From the NCBI GenBank assembly GCA_028554645.1, contig JAQOOI010000058.1:62001-126000 (forward strand): a stretch of 64,000 nt of DNA, written 5' to 3'. Source of the DNA: Omphalotus guepiniiformis (lineage: Eukaryota; Basidiomycota; Agaricomycetes; Agaricales; Omphalotaceae). This document shows, in pieces, positions 1 through 10,930 of the stretch. How positions within the stretch are numbered: the stretch's first letter is position 1; each line of letters opens with the position of its first letter. Both the position numbers and the translations under genes were made by a program. The notes under the pieces were generated by a model. It had not been told where the DNA came from. It saw nothing but the letters and a program-made list of their open reading frames with translations, and made no database searches.

Positions 1-777
1 CCAAAATCGCTCGCGACGAGTGCGTCCGAGCCTCTGCGCTCCCGTGAATCGTCGTCCGCGGACTCCCCGGCATCTATTCGAAGGGATTCCACTTCGCCTT
101 CAGATATTGCTGCAGCCAATTCTCGTGCAGTGCAAAATATGGACGACGGTACTTGGGAGCAGACTATCATCATGAATGACCAGGCTTCCGATGTTCCTAG
201 CTCCTCCGCCTCGTCCTCCTATCCACTTCCTCCCATGTCCGCTCCCGCCCCTTCATCAAAACCCATGCATTATAGTCCTTACCCAAGCTCGGTTCCCTCG
301 TCTTCTCGCAGTTCCTCCTTGTCCAGTCCGATGTATATGAATTCACAGCCTACCTACTCCCATTCTGCCGACAGACCTATGGGAAATAATTATGGCAGTC
401 CCAGCTTTGCGCCTATGCGAGGCGACATACGAGACGAGCAGCGACAGCAGTATTCGTATTCACCATCTCCTTATCATTCCCATGACACCCCTCTACAACA
501 CTCGCAGAGCAACCCCTCCGCAATACCAACTTCGTTGCATAATACCCACCACCCGCAGCGCGATTCTCCTCTTCCCTATGTACACAGGCGGTCTGTCACT
601 GAGCCCCAGGCACCGTATACCATTAATTCGGGGTTCCCTCATTTGCCAAACCCACACTCACATCAGAACATACGTCTTCCTTCACCCCCGCGACTGCAGG
701 ACAGCAATGGGCACCACACTCATCTTTCTACGCGACATATTTACAGCTCAGATGGTCGCATAAATTCTATGACATGA
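1..777 (+). CDS. C-terminal part of a Ser/Pro-rich low-complexity protein (5' truncated)
   Basis: An open frame enters from the left edge and stops with TGA at 775-777, so only about the last 258 residues are visible. The sequence is rich in Ser, Pro, His and Gln, with runs such as SSSASSSYPLPP and short motifs typical of disordered tails of fungal transcription regulators (for example RRSVTEP). No DNA-binding or catalytic domain is present in this part. The composition and lack of stops over 777 bases support a real coding end. The function cannot be named; a transcription-factor tail is only a guess from composition. Confidence 0.7.
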   Translation, partial: PKSLATSASEPLRSRESSSADSPASIRRDSTSPSDIAAANSRAVQNMDDGTWEQTIIMNDQASDVPSSSASSSYPLPPMSAPAPSSKPMHYSPYPSSVPSSSRSSSLSSPMYMNSQPTYSHSADRPMGNNYGSPSFAPMRGDIRDEQRQQYSYSPSPYHSHDTPLQHSQSNPSAIPTSLHNTHHPQRDSPLPYVHRRSVTEPQAPYTINSGFPHLPNPHSHQNIRLPSPPRLQDSNGHHTHLSTRHIYSSDGRINSMT

Positions 778-1836
778 TGTGCGTGGCTCTGTGTTGCTTG
801 CCTTACGAGCACCCCAGTTGGCGTCTACTCTAGACCGAGCAGGAACGAATGCCATGTTATGTGAACTCATGAACTAGTTTTCCCTATCAAATTCGCGGTA
901 GCAGAGAATGAACCGTTTGTATCCCTAATGGATTTTCATAGCCCCTATATAGATGGACCAATAGTACGATACCGATGCAACGTTTTACTTATTGTTGTAT
1001 CCTTGTATCCCTCCCCTTTCCGAACCCTCCCGGTGTGGTGTCGCTTACCGTGTACATCTATGAGGCCGGGCGCCAGTCGATAACCATATATGTAGATATG
1101 GAAGGCACACAAACTCAGACATCACACCGAACAGCCTCGAATTCTTTTCAGATTCGCGGAGTCCAGATTATCAGCGCGATACATTCAGTCGCCTTGTAAG
1201 TAGGTCGTTTTGGCACAGATCAACCTAAGATTCTTGATGCAAAACTTGTCCAAAAATCATCAAGTAGACTTCAGAGGGGTTAGTCTTGACCCAAGCCAGG
1301 AGATTTGAGGATAGTGAAAAAAAATAGGAAAAAAAAAAGTAGGATCGGGACAGCGGGACGCCTGCGCCAAGTAGGCGCTGTAAAAAGGCTAAATTTGAAA
1401 TATCCGGCACTCCGGCTGATTAACGCCCTACATTTGTCAGCAACTTCCTCAAGCGGTTTCCGTCGACTCGGCACATATTCCGTGTTTCATGTTAACCCGT
1501 TCTAAGAATTTTTTGAAGCGAACTGTACCTATATCGCATGCTCAGTGTTCTAGGTCTCTCTCAATCAACTTTTCTCTCTGAAGTCCTTCTGCGCCGCAGG
1601 ACAGTGGACTTTTGGTGATCACCGCTTTTACGAGAGCTACTTACTCGCTATGTCTCTTGTTCACACACAACATGAGGCATTGGAGGAGAACTGACAGCCA
1701 GAATAATTATGAACAACGTTCACTCCTCCGTCATGCAAAAATAACTGGAAGCATATAGGTACAGTCGAGATTGAAAGGCCCTCTGGGAAGACTCGTTAGC
1801 AGCATGGTACACAGCTGCACACTAGCGATGGAAATA
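778..1836. other. Intergenic, no gene seen
   Basis: About 1.06 kb downstream of the truncated gene. It holds the probable 3' UTR of that gene and short open frames without recognisable motifs. An A-rich run occurs near 1317-1340. I see no conserved coding exon or RNA gene. Confidence 0.5.
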
Positions 1837-3029
1837 TTTGCAAAGGACTGTTGGCAAAAAATATGCCAAGTTGATTTTGCAAAGTATTGTACAAATATTT
1901 GAGAAAATTTTGCAAAGGCTGGTCTTCCCCTATTCTTTGCAAATTATGTTTGCAAAATGTTTGCAAACTTCAAATATTTGCATATTTTGTCCTCAGAAAT
2001 TCCTGCAAAGATTTGGAAAACGGCGAAATGATCCGAAATCCGCCCAAAAAAGGTGAAGCTGGGTCTAGGGCATTGCTATTCAAGCCCCGATGTCTGTGTC
2101 AGCATCGCGGTGGCGTGATTTGTTTGTTTGTTTTTTTTTTTTTGGTTCCAAACGCAAACATTTCAACTTGAACTTCATCTTCTTCCTTCCCGCCTCCTCA
2201 CTCGCCCAGCTCCAGCCTGCCAACCCATCTTCCTTTCTCTCTCCCTTTTTCTCCACCTTTCGAAGAGTGAGCAGTGCACGCGGAAGCCACGACCTTGGAG
2301 GCTGAAGTTCACTGTGCTGCTTGCTCCTGGGCCTTTTCTTTTTCCTCTTAGATGCTTGGGCTCGCGCTATCGTTCAAGTTCGGCTGCTCAAGAGGATTGC
2401 ATGGTGAGCTTTCAAGTCCTCTCTGCTGTTAACGTGCTACATCTCATGTTTGTGTGTTGTTCAATGTGTGTTGGTAGGCCACACAGGACACACCTTAACG
2501 TGCAACGGTATGTCTTTCCATCTTTGATTTTATGATATAGCTAATCACCATGATTCTTTGTTGGAGTTCACAGGGAGGGCATTGATTCAAGCCTGAGGTA
2601 TGTCTAGCATTCTCTTTCATTGGGTTAGCACATTCTGACCAACTGTCATGTTCTAGGGACAACCAACTATTGTGGGACTTGGCAAGTGGCATTGATGATT
2701 TGAGGTTGCAAGGCCGGCAACCCTAGCATTAGAAGGCGAAGTTCAAGAGCATTGAGTCATAAGTAGCGCATTACCTTTCTGTACCATACATAGCTAGTGA
2801 ATATATATCATTTTATTACTATCTACCATGTGGTTCAAGGAAGCGGGGGCGAACGAGCGAGGGAGGAAAACGAACCAGTACTATTTGTGGTAATGTCATC
2901 ACGTGATATTGAGTTTCGCAAACATTTTGCAAAAGATTTCTAAGAAAATTGGCCAATTGTTATTTCGGAACATTTTGCCTTGTGCCATTTTGCCAACTTT
3001 TTGCAAAGTCCCGGCAAAGATTTTGCAAA
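1837..3029. repeat. TTTGCAAA-bounded repeat-like segment
   Basis: The palindromic octamer TTTGCAAA occurs six times in 131 bases at the left side (starting at 1837, 1876, 1909, 1936, 1949 and 1960) and three times at the right side (2926, 3000 and 3022). Between them is a T- and CT-rich stretch followed by what looks like a spliced, essentially non-coding transcript. Dense clusters at both ends are reminiscent of subterminal repeats of a DNA transposon. I could not find clear terminal inverted repeats or a target-site duplication, so the element class and its exact ends are open. The right cluster lies just beyond the stop codon of the uracil-DNA glycosylase gene. Confidence 0.4.
2352..2728 (+). 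ncRNA. Candidate spliced transcript with very small exons (little or no coding)
   Basis: Three consecutive canonical introns can be read: 2404-2477 (74 nt), 2508-2573 (66 nt) and 2598-2656 (59 nt). Each has a GTGAGC or GTATGT donor and a TAG or CAG acceptor, and plausible branch sites (GCTAATC, CTGACC) occur in the latter two. They leave internal exons of only 30 nt (2478-2507) and 24 nt (2574-2597). Joining the exons from ATG at 2352 gives a 34-residue frame that stops inside the third exon, so this is either a tiny peptide gene or a non-coding spliced RNA. It lies between the two TTTGCAAA clusters and may belong to that repeat. The call rests only on splice-signal pattern. Confidence 0.3.
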
Positions 3030-3107
3030 GCCTGACTTCGCGAATTTTTCGCCGAGTCCGGTGCACCTGTGTAACACTCAACGCAGCATCCATGTGTTTT
3101 CTGAGCC

Positions 3108-4707
3108 TCATTTGGCCTCGGCTTCAAGACGACACCAGTCTACCTTTGCTTCTGGACCGTACCTCTCTTCCAACCAGTCATTGGCAGCTCGGAAATGACC
3201 ATTGCCAAAGAAACCTCGATTCGCAGAGTAAGGCGAAGGATGCTATCGAACACACGCAATATTTTTCATGATTTTGATTTTTGCGAACAACAAAGAACAT
3301 CAGTGGCGTACGGCAGCAATTGACGATAGGAATCACTCACAGCACTCGTCAGGATGAGATGCTTAGTCTGTCAATAAACGAGGCATAGGCGCGTTTCAAC
3401 AACGTGTTGTTTCCCGACATAGCGAGGAGCAGCTAACCTTGTTGAGCTTCGTCACACGTTTTTCTGCGAAGCTACCCCATGCCATGAATACGACACCGCG
3501 GCCGACACCGCTAGCATCAGAATTCAAACTACTGAGGTTTGCACCACCATACTTGTCCACGACGTCAACGACCTTATCTGTAAACGTTTCCCAGCCTTTG
3601 TTGGTATGAGAAGCAGGGGATTTTGCTCGGACGGTGAGACAGGTATTCAGCATTAGAACACCATTGGAAGCCCATTCTGATAGATTGCTGTAGTGATTTC
3701 GGGATTACATGTGCATGGGTATCATGTCAGACACCTAAACTAGTGCGTGAATTACTCACCCATGATTTGGTGGGTTGAATTCGGGATACTCCGCTCTGAT
3801 TTCTGCGTAGATCTACCAGATCAAGAGATGTGAAGAAGTGGGTCAGCTGTGGTGCTCAAGGACTGTATGCACCCCAATCAATTATGTACTCACGTTTTTT
3901 AAGGAGGGAGGAATACATAATCCAACGGGGACGGAGAAACAAAGGCCTAAATGCAGCAGAACTTTCAACTTAGCACCTGACGAGATAGGTATACAACATT
4001 CATACTTGCCGTGAGCTTGGCCGGGACCATGATATGGGTCTTGTCCAATTATAACCACTTTGACTCGGCCTAAGGGTGTATTCGACCAGGTATAGATGTT
4101 TCGCGCTTTAGAGAATCCTCTCAATACAGTTCTCTTGTGAAAGCAGTGAGAGACTTACGAGAAGGATACACTTTGAGGGGCGTAGGGGTATCTTCGGCCC
4201 CTCGGACACCCTCCTCCCAGAGATATCGTTTAAGAGAGAGGAAGTAAGGTTTCTTTAATTCGTCCTTGAGAATCTTCAACCTGAGAGGAGTTGCGATGAT
4301 TGGATGGCAGTCAGTCACCCGGACAGTCGGACATACCAACTCTTTCCCATTACTTCGCACTCGAGTTTCAAAAGTCTAGCCTCGTCCTCGCTGAGAGAGG
4401 CCTTGAAGTCATTCATAGAGAAGGGAATAGCATTCAACTTTGTCGGACCAACATTACGGGATGAGCTGGCGTTCGAAGTTATGGAAGACGCGGATTTCAG
4501 CCTCTTGGCCCCAGGTTCGGACTTGTCCTTGGATCCAGAGAACATGTCCATCAAGGTTCGCTGACGCTTGACGGCAGTCGTCCTGGACGTGTTCGTGATA
4601 ATAGTGGTCTCCTTCTCCGCCACTACAGATACAGTGGCACCGGTAGCTGTTTGTGATGGACTTATGGGCTCAATGTCCTCAAGATAAACAATCTCTTTAG
4701 TTGACAT
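3108..4707 (-). CDS. UNG1: Uracil-DNA glycosylase (UNG family 1)
   Basis: Removes uracil from DNA to start base-excision repair, in nucleus and/or mitochondria. Reading right to left, a disordered N-terminus carries QRTLMDMF, a degenerate PCNA-binding (PIP) motif at the place where UNG2 proteins have one. Then come the core motifs: [13 protein letters not shown] (water-activating Asp, near 4023-4061), the [20 protein letters not shown] segment around 3590-3650, [13 protein letters not shown], and the Leu-loop motif [13 protein letters not shown] in the last exon (about 3200-3245). Stop TGA is at 3108-3110. About six short introns interrupt the gene. ATG 4707 is preferred; an in-frame ATG at 4725 is also possible. 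It is divergent from dolichol kinase with 178 bases between start codons. Confidence 0.93.
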
Positions 4708-4837
4708 GACGAGAATAAGATGCAAACAAGACGCGTTGTTCGAGGCTGTAGTAGGACGCGTTTATGGTGATATATGTAAAAAGGACAATTTTGAAATCTT
4801 TCCACAGACACTATTTTTAGTTTCTCCTGGGGGGTGG

Positions 4838-4854
4838 CACGTGAGGAGCACGTG
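4838..4854. promoter_or_regulatory. Paired CACGTG E-boxes in the UNG1/dolichol kinase divergent promoter
   Basis: Two perfect CACGTG palindromes occur at 4838-4843 and 4849-4854, 11 bases apart, so on the same face of the helix. They lie 32-48 bases upstream of the dolichol kinase ATG and 131-147 upstream of the UNG1 ATG. CACGTG is the classical site for bHLH and some bZIP factors. A functional role here is inferred from spacing and position only. Confidence 0.5.
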
Positions 4855-4885
4855 AGCTCTGCAACTTTCCGGTCGTTCGACGTTG

Positions 4886-7800
4886 ATGGTACGCACAGAC
4901 CATTCACGACTCACGAGCGCCACGACATCAACTGCCAGTCTTTCCTTTGTGACTAATATCAAGCTGCCTCGCTCAAGGTCATCACCCTCCCCACCTGCTT
5001 CGAGAGCAGCTACACGACGAGGCGACACCAGTCGCCAGCAAGCTCGCAGGAAACCGAGTGCCATCAGTACTGGTACCAATGGCAATGGCGGGGACGTAGC
5101 AGTTACAGCGCTGGATTGGAGCACCAGCTATCAGGCGGGTTCCTCAAGGTAACTCGCTGTCATGCGAATATTGCGTGTCCGAATATAATTGATATTGGCT
5201 ACTGCAGTTCCCAGTCTCGAGAGAGCTCGGGAGATGACGATACGGATGATGAAGTGCCTGTCACTGCTCGCGGGAGAACGTATTCTCAAAGTACAGCACG
5301 AAACGGGTCTCTCACTCGGCACATTTCCAAAAATATTTCGTCTTCAACCTATCGCAAAGAAAGTCCGCATCCAAATTCCTCTGGGGAATCGTCGGGGCCA
5401 GGACCTGTGAACAACCGGATACCTTTCACTCGTTCCAGATCTCCAGTTGTTTTCCGTGCCTCAACACAACGCAAGTTGTCTCCGATCATTTCATCGTTTC
5501 CGCGTCACCGCTCGAGTCTTACTCGCTTTCGCCACATCCTACCCGCAGCGTTTGAACTAAACCTTCGCGTTCCTTTCACTTCGTATGCTTGGACATTGTC
5601 AATAGATGCCCGGAGAGCGGGAGAATGCCTTACTATCATTGGGTCGTTGGTGTATGCAACTTCTAAAATATGGGAGGACACGGACTTTCGCTCCTCTCGC
5701 TTCGATTCTCGTCAATGTAATTTATGGATACTCACAGGTTTGATTCTTACTTGGTAGTTGTCGGGTATCTCACCGATACATTTACAGAGTTACATCTTTT
5801 GGCTGCGGCCTCAATACTCTACATGTTGTGGGTGCATAACGCCCTAATGTCACCATCAAAAGCATCTCCCCCGAAACCTCCCAGCCCCCAATCACCTTCC
5901 CTAAGTCTAAATTCTCCGAGACGACCTTCATCTCCGCGTATACCTGACATTCGCGACCCCAAAAGAAGTCCAGCTCTCCAATTGTATCGCAAAAAATCAG
6001 ACTTCGGGTTCGTGTGGATGTCCGTGCCCAAAAATTTCCGGAATTCGTCAGATGATGGAATCCTCACTGGCCTTCTATTCGGTCCTCTGGTTTCCTGTGC
6101 CTTGCTGTATTCATCATTGTCCTTGTCTCCCTCAACGAATCCTCTACCCTCTTCTTGGATAATCGAGCCTCCCGTCCGGTTGAATAATGCCATAGGCGGC
6201 TACACCGCATTAGAGGCGCTGGTTCTGTCTAGGTACAATCTAGTTGATCTAGCAAATTTATGTTCGACTATTTTGCTTTTCCATGTCTGTGCGTCCTGGT
6301 GGTTGGAAGGTAGATACCGAGGGGGAAACGCTCCAGAAAGCGAAAGAATATCAGTCCCCCGTGGCGAAGGGCGCAGATTCATTTACTATGTTATTTTTAC
6401 ACTTGGGACAACACTCGGCATGCTGGGAATCAAGTATGCCCTTCAACGATCGTTGTCAGGCATCTGGCAGCGTGAGTTGCGCCCATGAGTTCTTGTCCTA
6501 TATGAAGTTAACGTCCTGCATTTCTAGATCTCAGCTGGCTTGAACTCATTTTCAGCTCCTTGTTCTACCAATTCACTCTGTATGGCGCCGTTCGACTTGC
6601 GCACCGTGGATTTACTCTGGGCGAGCTCGGCCTCGTTTGTTTTGGCGGCACTGCTCTGTTTATGGAGTTTCTGAACATTACACGAGCAAACGTATGAATC
6701 CATCAGTCTGTAGACCATAGTTGAACTGATTGATTGCGAGGGTAGATCTGGCCGTTGACAACTCCGTTCATCAAGACCTATCGACTCCCTACACCTCTTC
6801 TTGTCTTCCAGACAGCGCTAGTTGCAGGATCGTTTCTCACTGGTTTCATGGTCTCTCCTTTCCTCATTTTATCACGACATATTGGGCAGAGACCAGTGAG
6901 GCGGATGCGGTACCCTGAACAGAAGCTTCGATATCGTCGTCTTCTGGCTCTTGGTTTTTATGTAGGGTCATTCATTGTGATCTTTGGGCTAATAGGCATG
7001 TGGACGCGCTGGTGTCTTGGGAAGCGGGATCCCTGGCTCTGGGTGATTTTTTGGCTTTTAGATGGCCGAAAGAAGTGGAGCAGACCAGCGCTTCTGGCAT
7101 ATTGGGCTGCTCTGGGCAGTTTGAGTGTAGCAGGCTGGAATAGACAACTGGCGAGATCCAGGAAATTTCGAACCTGGTCGTTGGCGGGTGAAAATTTAAT
7201 CATTCCTGGTACTCCTGCCAGCATCGTCGGAGCTGCAAGTACCTATTCCACCGGAGCCGCCTTGTTGGATAACAGCTCTCCTTCTCAGCAAGGATCAGGG
7301 AGTGATACACCTGCCGGCGCTTTAGCTTCAGGAGCCAATACGATGCCATCGGGCCCCGCGTCTTCTACGACTTCAACTGGAGCTCTGGGTTTGACTTTCC
7401 CTAACCTTCCAAATCTGCCGACGTTGCCTCAGTTTCCTAATGGGGCCACAGACTTGCTAGATGCTGCTGACAAGCACGTCCCCACGTTGGGGCTGAACGC
7501 GAGGCGGAAGTTCTTCCATGCATTGACGGTGGTGATGTTTGTTCCAGGGGTGGCTTTCGATGTGAGTCTCCATTCCTTTACTGTGCGCAACTTCGACGCA
7601 TGGGGGTCACAAACTCATTTCTGACCCTTCTGTTTCTGCTTCTGATATAGCCCGCTTTCACACATTTGTGTTTCAGCGCCGCATTTGCACTCTTCACATT
7701 CGCAGAGTATGTTCGATACTTTGCCATCTATCCGTTTGGTGCAGTCGTCCATCTATTCATCAACGAGTTTCTGGATCACAAAGATAGCGGGACTGCTATT

Positions 7801-8642
7801 CTGAGTCATTTTTATTTGCTCACAGGATGCGCAGGTAGTCTTTGGCTTGAAGGGTGAGCTTGGCATATCTTTCGTCGAATGGCCACTAATATAAGCATTT
7901 GGACTATACAGTTCATCACCTCTTCTGCAATTTACCGGAATCTTGGTACTTGGGGTTGGAGATGCTCTGGTATGTTCGTGAATGCTGGAGACCACTTTAA
8001 GCCGTGTTACTTCTCCCGTTGCGGTAGCTTTTCGGCGGCCTGTTAATTATTGTTTTTACGCACAGGCTTCAATAGTCGGGAAACGAATTGGAATCCACCG
8101 ATGGTCTCCTACAACTGGTAAAACGCTTGAAGGAAGTTTCGCATTCACTCTCTCAGTGGTGATGTGTGCCTGGATCCTGAGATTATTTGGAATGGTGGAA
8201 AGCTTCTCAGTGAGTGTTAATCATAACCTTTTTTCATGATCCTCCCTATTTGTTTTTTTCCTTCCCCTTTCTAAATAATTGATAACAAATACGAGTTTTG
8301 CGTCATACTCGTTTCATTGGACAACCCCGATCCTCTGATCATCCGCGCAGTCCCGTGCGTAGCCCTGGAAAATTTTCTCTTTTTTTTTGCAATTCGGCAG
8401 TCGGGTCTTTGATCGCGTGTTACCATCTTACTACTGTATCTTCATTCTTTGTCGCCTGTTTGAGTTCGCCTTTCTCATGAATTGGATTTGAGCTTAATCT
8501 GAACAACTAATTTTTGTTGACTTACCAGACGCTACGTTACGCCACTGTAATCGGAATCTCGTCGGTGTTGGAAGCCCTCTCTGACCAGAACGACAACTTG
8601 ACTCTGCCTCTATTTGCATGGAGCTTATTGGCACTGTCATGA
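4886..8642 (+). CDS. SEC59: Dolichol kinase (Sec59/DOLK family), long form
   Basis: CTP-dependent kinase of the ER membrane that makes dolichyl phosphate for N-glycosylation, GPI anchors and O-mannosylation. The C-terminal half carries the family signature: NARRKFFHALTVV, then GDALASIVGKRIGIHRW with KTLEGS (CTP-binding region, about 7960-8130), and the ending LEALSDQNDNLTLPLFAWS before TGA at 8640-8642. Many hydrophobic helices precede it. The start is ATG 4886, giving MVRTDHSRLTS. The N-terminus has a Ser/Arg/Pro-rich extension of about 200 residues, and a second Ser/Thr/Gly-rich insert (about 7230-7400) interrupts the membrane domain. The protein therefore appears much longer than the yeast or human enzyme (about 520-540 residues). 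Introns are short and canonical, for example the one beginning at 5150. Confidence 0.88.
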
Positions 8643-9573
8643 AAGGAGCATTAGTTTCTTGCCAAGATGCCGTTCACTATTCGGGATCGAGATTTATGTA
8701 AGTATAGATTTGCATGGAATATCATATACTGTACTCGATGGGACACTCAATGTATTTATCGCATCAGTAGTGGTGGCAGATAGAGGATTTATGGACCAAT
8801 TTATTTGTAGACGTCGGATGTATGCAGGATGTATGCTAGTGTACCTCAGTGTACCTGCAAGTCAAGAGAGGGAGCAAGTGGGACGCCTGCCAACTTCCGA
8901 GTATAGCTTGCTCTGCTTCAGTGCTTGGCTGATCTTGGTTCTTTGAACGACAGTATACCGAGCTCCATATTTCGCATAGCTGAGTTCAGACAATGGTCTA
9001 TGGGTAACCATACCAAGTAAGAAAAGGTGTTCAACGTGCGCAGCTGGTGTTTCAACAGCCCGCAGTGGTTCCATCTTCTGATTCAAGTAGAATTCTCTCA
9101 TACATATCAAAGGTGTATCCTGGAGGTATACCAAAGAATTAATGGTCAGATGTACACTGTACACAGCAGGCTAATACGACCATGAGATCCAAAGATACGA
9201 ACCGCAGCCAAAGTATATGCTCAAAGGTAAATAAGGACGTCCGGTCCGTCCGGCGGGAGGCTCCGGGTACTTGCGTTCGGCACCGACTGAACTCCAGTAA
9301 GTACATACTACATATACGGTACTGTAGTAACTTTTTAACTTCAGCGCATCAGATGAGATTATTGACACTATGTACGTAACATAAGCACCCCAGAAGCACA
9401 TTAAATTGTGTACTGATCTGAATCGGGTTTTGTAAGACCGACGAGTGTCGAGCGCTGCGGTCAGAAGAGTACAGTAGAATATATAGGCAACGTTGCGTCT
9501 TGAGAGTATCGTCACCGTATCGGAGTATGATAGTATATCCTGTGGGACAAGTGGTTGTCAGCGCGTATACAAG

Positions 9574-9984
9574 TCAAGTACACGGGTGCAATCTCTGCAG
9601 CGCGCGCTGTGTTTGAACTTCAGCTAAAGCGACCGGGCGACGTCTCGGGTTGCCCAGAACCTTGAGGCCTTGAGGAACTAAGTATTGTAACAAGGTTAGA
9701 ATTGACTCCGGCTGAAGGGGCGATGGTTTTGCTGTCGTTTCGCCGCCGACTCCAACGCTGTAACCAACTTCTAGTGGGTTTGCAGGGGGCATGCAGTCCG
9801 GTATGTTCCGCCCGCAGGGCTCAGCCGAGTGGTCGTTAGTGGTCATAGCTGACTCTGGAGGTTTTTTAAGGTTCTCATTTTGTTGTCCGCTGGGTTGGTC
9901 ATAAATTAGGTCGCTGATAGAAGATTGTATACTGCGGCGGGACCGTATATCTTGTTCGTACTTATATCCGTGAATAGGTAGCAT
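9574..9984 (-). CDS. Weak candidate small ORF, unknown
   Basis: A 136-codon ATG-initiated frame in gene-poor sequence. The translation is polar in its first half, and near the end has a hydrophobic stretch (ILTLLQYLVPQGLKVL) followed by a basic tail. It matches nothing I recognise and shows no neighbouring exon with good splice signals. It could be a chance frame or a relic. Confidence 0.18.
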   Translation of the reverse strand: MLPIHGYKYEQDIRSRRSIQSSISDLIYDQPSGQQNENLKKPPESAMTTNDHSAEPCGRNIPDCMPPANPLEVGYSVGVGGETTAKPSPLQPESILTLLQYLVPQGLKVLGNPRRRPVALAEVQTQRALQRLHPCT

Positions 9985-10218
9985 GCCCCCTAATAAGCTA
10001 TAGTCTGCTATACTATTAGTGGTGTCCTGTCCAGTCTCGATACATATAGGCTAATATGTAGTTCATGTGCAGGGTCGTTTCTTGCCGGATCTTCAACACA
10101 GAATCGCACTTACGGTACGTATGTACTTACTCAACATAACGCCAGATCCACAATCTAGACAAATCTGTTTCATTGTCAAGGTTAATTCTGAATATCATAT
10201 GTCGTGTGTATGTATATA

Positions 10219-10930
10219 CAGTCGAAGCCCTCCTAGTCCATAGCCCTATCCACCCATAGTCTCCCATACCCCATAGAAATTTTATATGACCAAGGTGGTT
10301 TGCGGGAGAAATGTATGTGTAACCCATAACTCTCCTATACCCCATAACCCATAGAGTTTTCGCCAGGACCGACACCTCATAACCCATAGTAGATATTAGA
10401 TAAGCGCATTTGGGGCAGGTAGCTGCGTTTGTTTTCAGCTGAATTTGGTCTTCAAACTTTTAAAAAAAATATCATGCCGATTTTCTGTGCTACTTAAGGG
10501 CTCCTGGCACCAACCGACCGACCGACGTGGACACATACCTCCATATATGGAAGGTATGATTATGTCATCACTGCCCGGATAATACTAAGTACCAGCGAGA
10601 AGATTTGTTGAGACGATCTGACCACATATTCATCGCATCATTAATGCAGATGATCCATTTGCTCGCAAGCTGGAAAGTCTTCTCGCCACATTTGGTCGCC
10701 ACACACCTAAAGCAGAAGCTTGTTCTATCTTCATTACTCATATCACCCAGTATTTCTCTCGCACATAGCCAATCAGTAATTTAAGGACACATAATAACCC
10801 AATCTATGCAAATAACATGCTATTTCACAAAATTGACATTTTTACGACATCTCTCTACTCACCCATACTCCCCCATAACCCATACCCTCGGAGCTCAACG
10901 GAGAGGTATGGACTAGGAGGGCTTCGACTG
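10219..10930. mobile_element. 712-bp TIR element, Tc1/mariner-like MITE
   Basis: The ends are perfect 24-bp inverted repeats: 10219-10242, beginning CAGTCGAAGCCC, and its exact reverse complement at 10907-10930. TA dinucleotides flank the element on both sides (10217-10218 and 10931-10932), as expected for a TA target-site duplication. CAGT ends with TA duplication are typical of Tc1/mariner and pogo-type transposons. Inside, each end has several copies of CCCATA or ACCCATA as subterminal repeats (10237-10390 and 10860-10895). There is no transposase-sized open frame, so this is a non-autonomous copy (MITE). Perfect TIRs suggest it is fairly young. Superfamily assignment is inferred from the ends. 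Confidence 0.8.

Noticed and set aside
2926..3029. TTTGCAAA copies as regulatory sites of UNG1
   Set aside because: They lie downstream of the UNG1 stop codon and match the left cluster, so an element-related origin is more likely.
10237..10400. CCCATA-rich repeats resembling telomeric sequence
   Set aside because: The unit is CCCATA(A), not the CCCTAA telomere repeat. It is irregular and lies inside a TIR element, so it is better read as subterminal transposon repeats.
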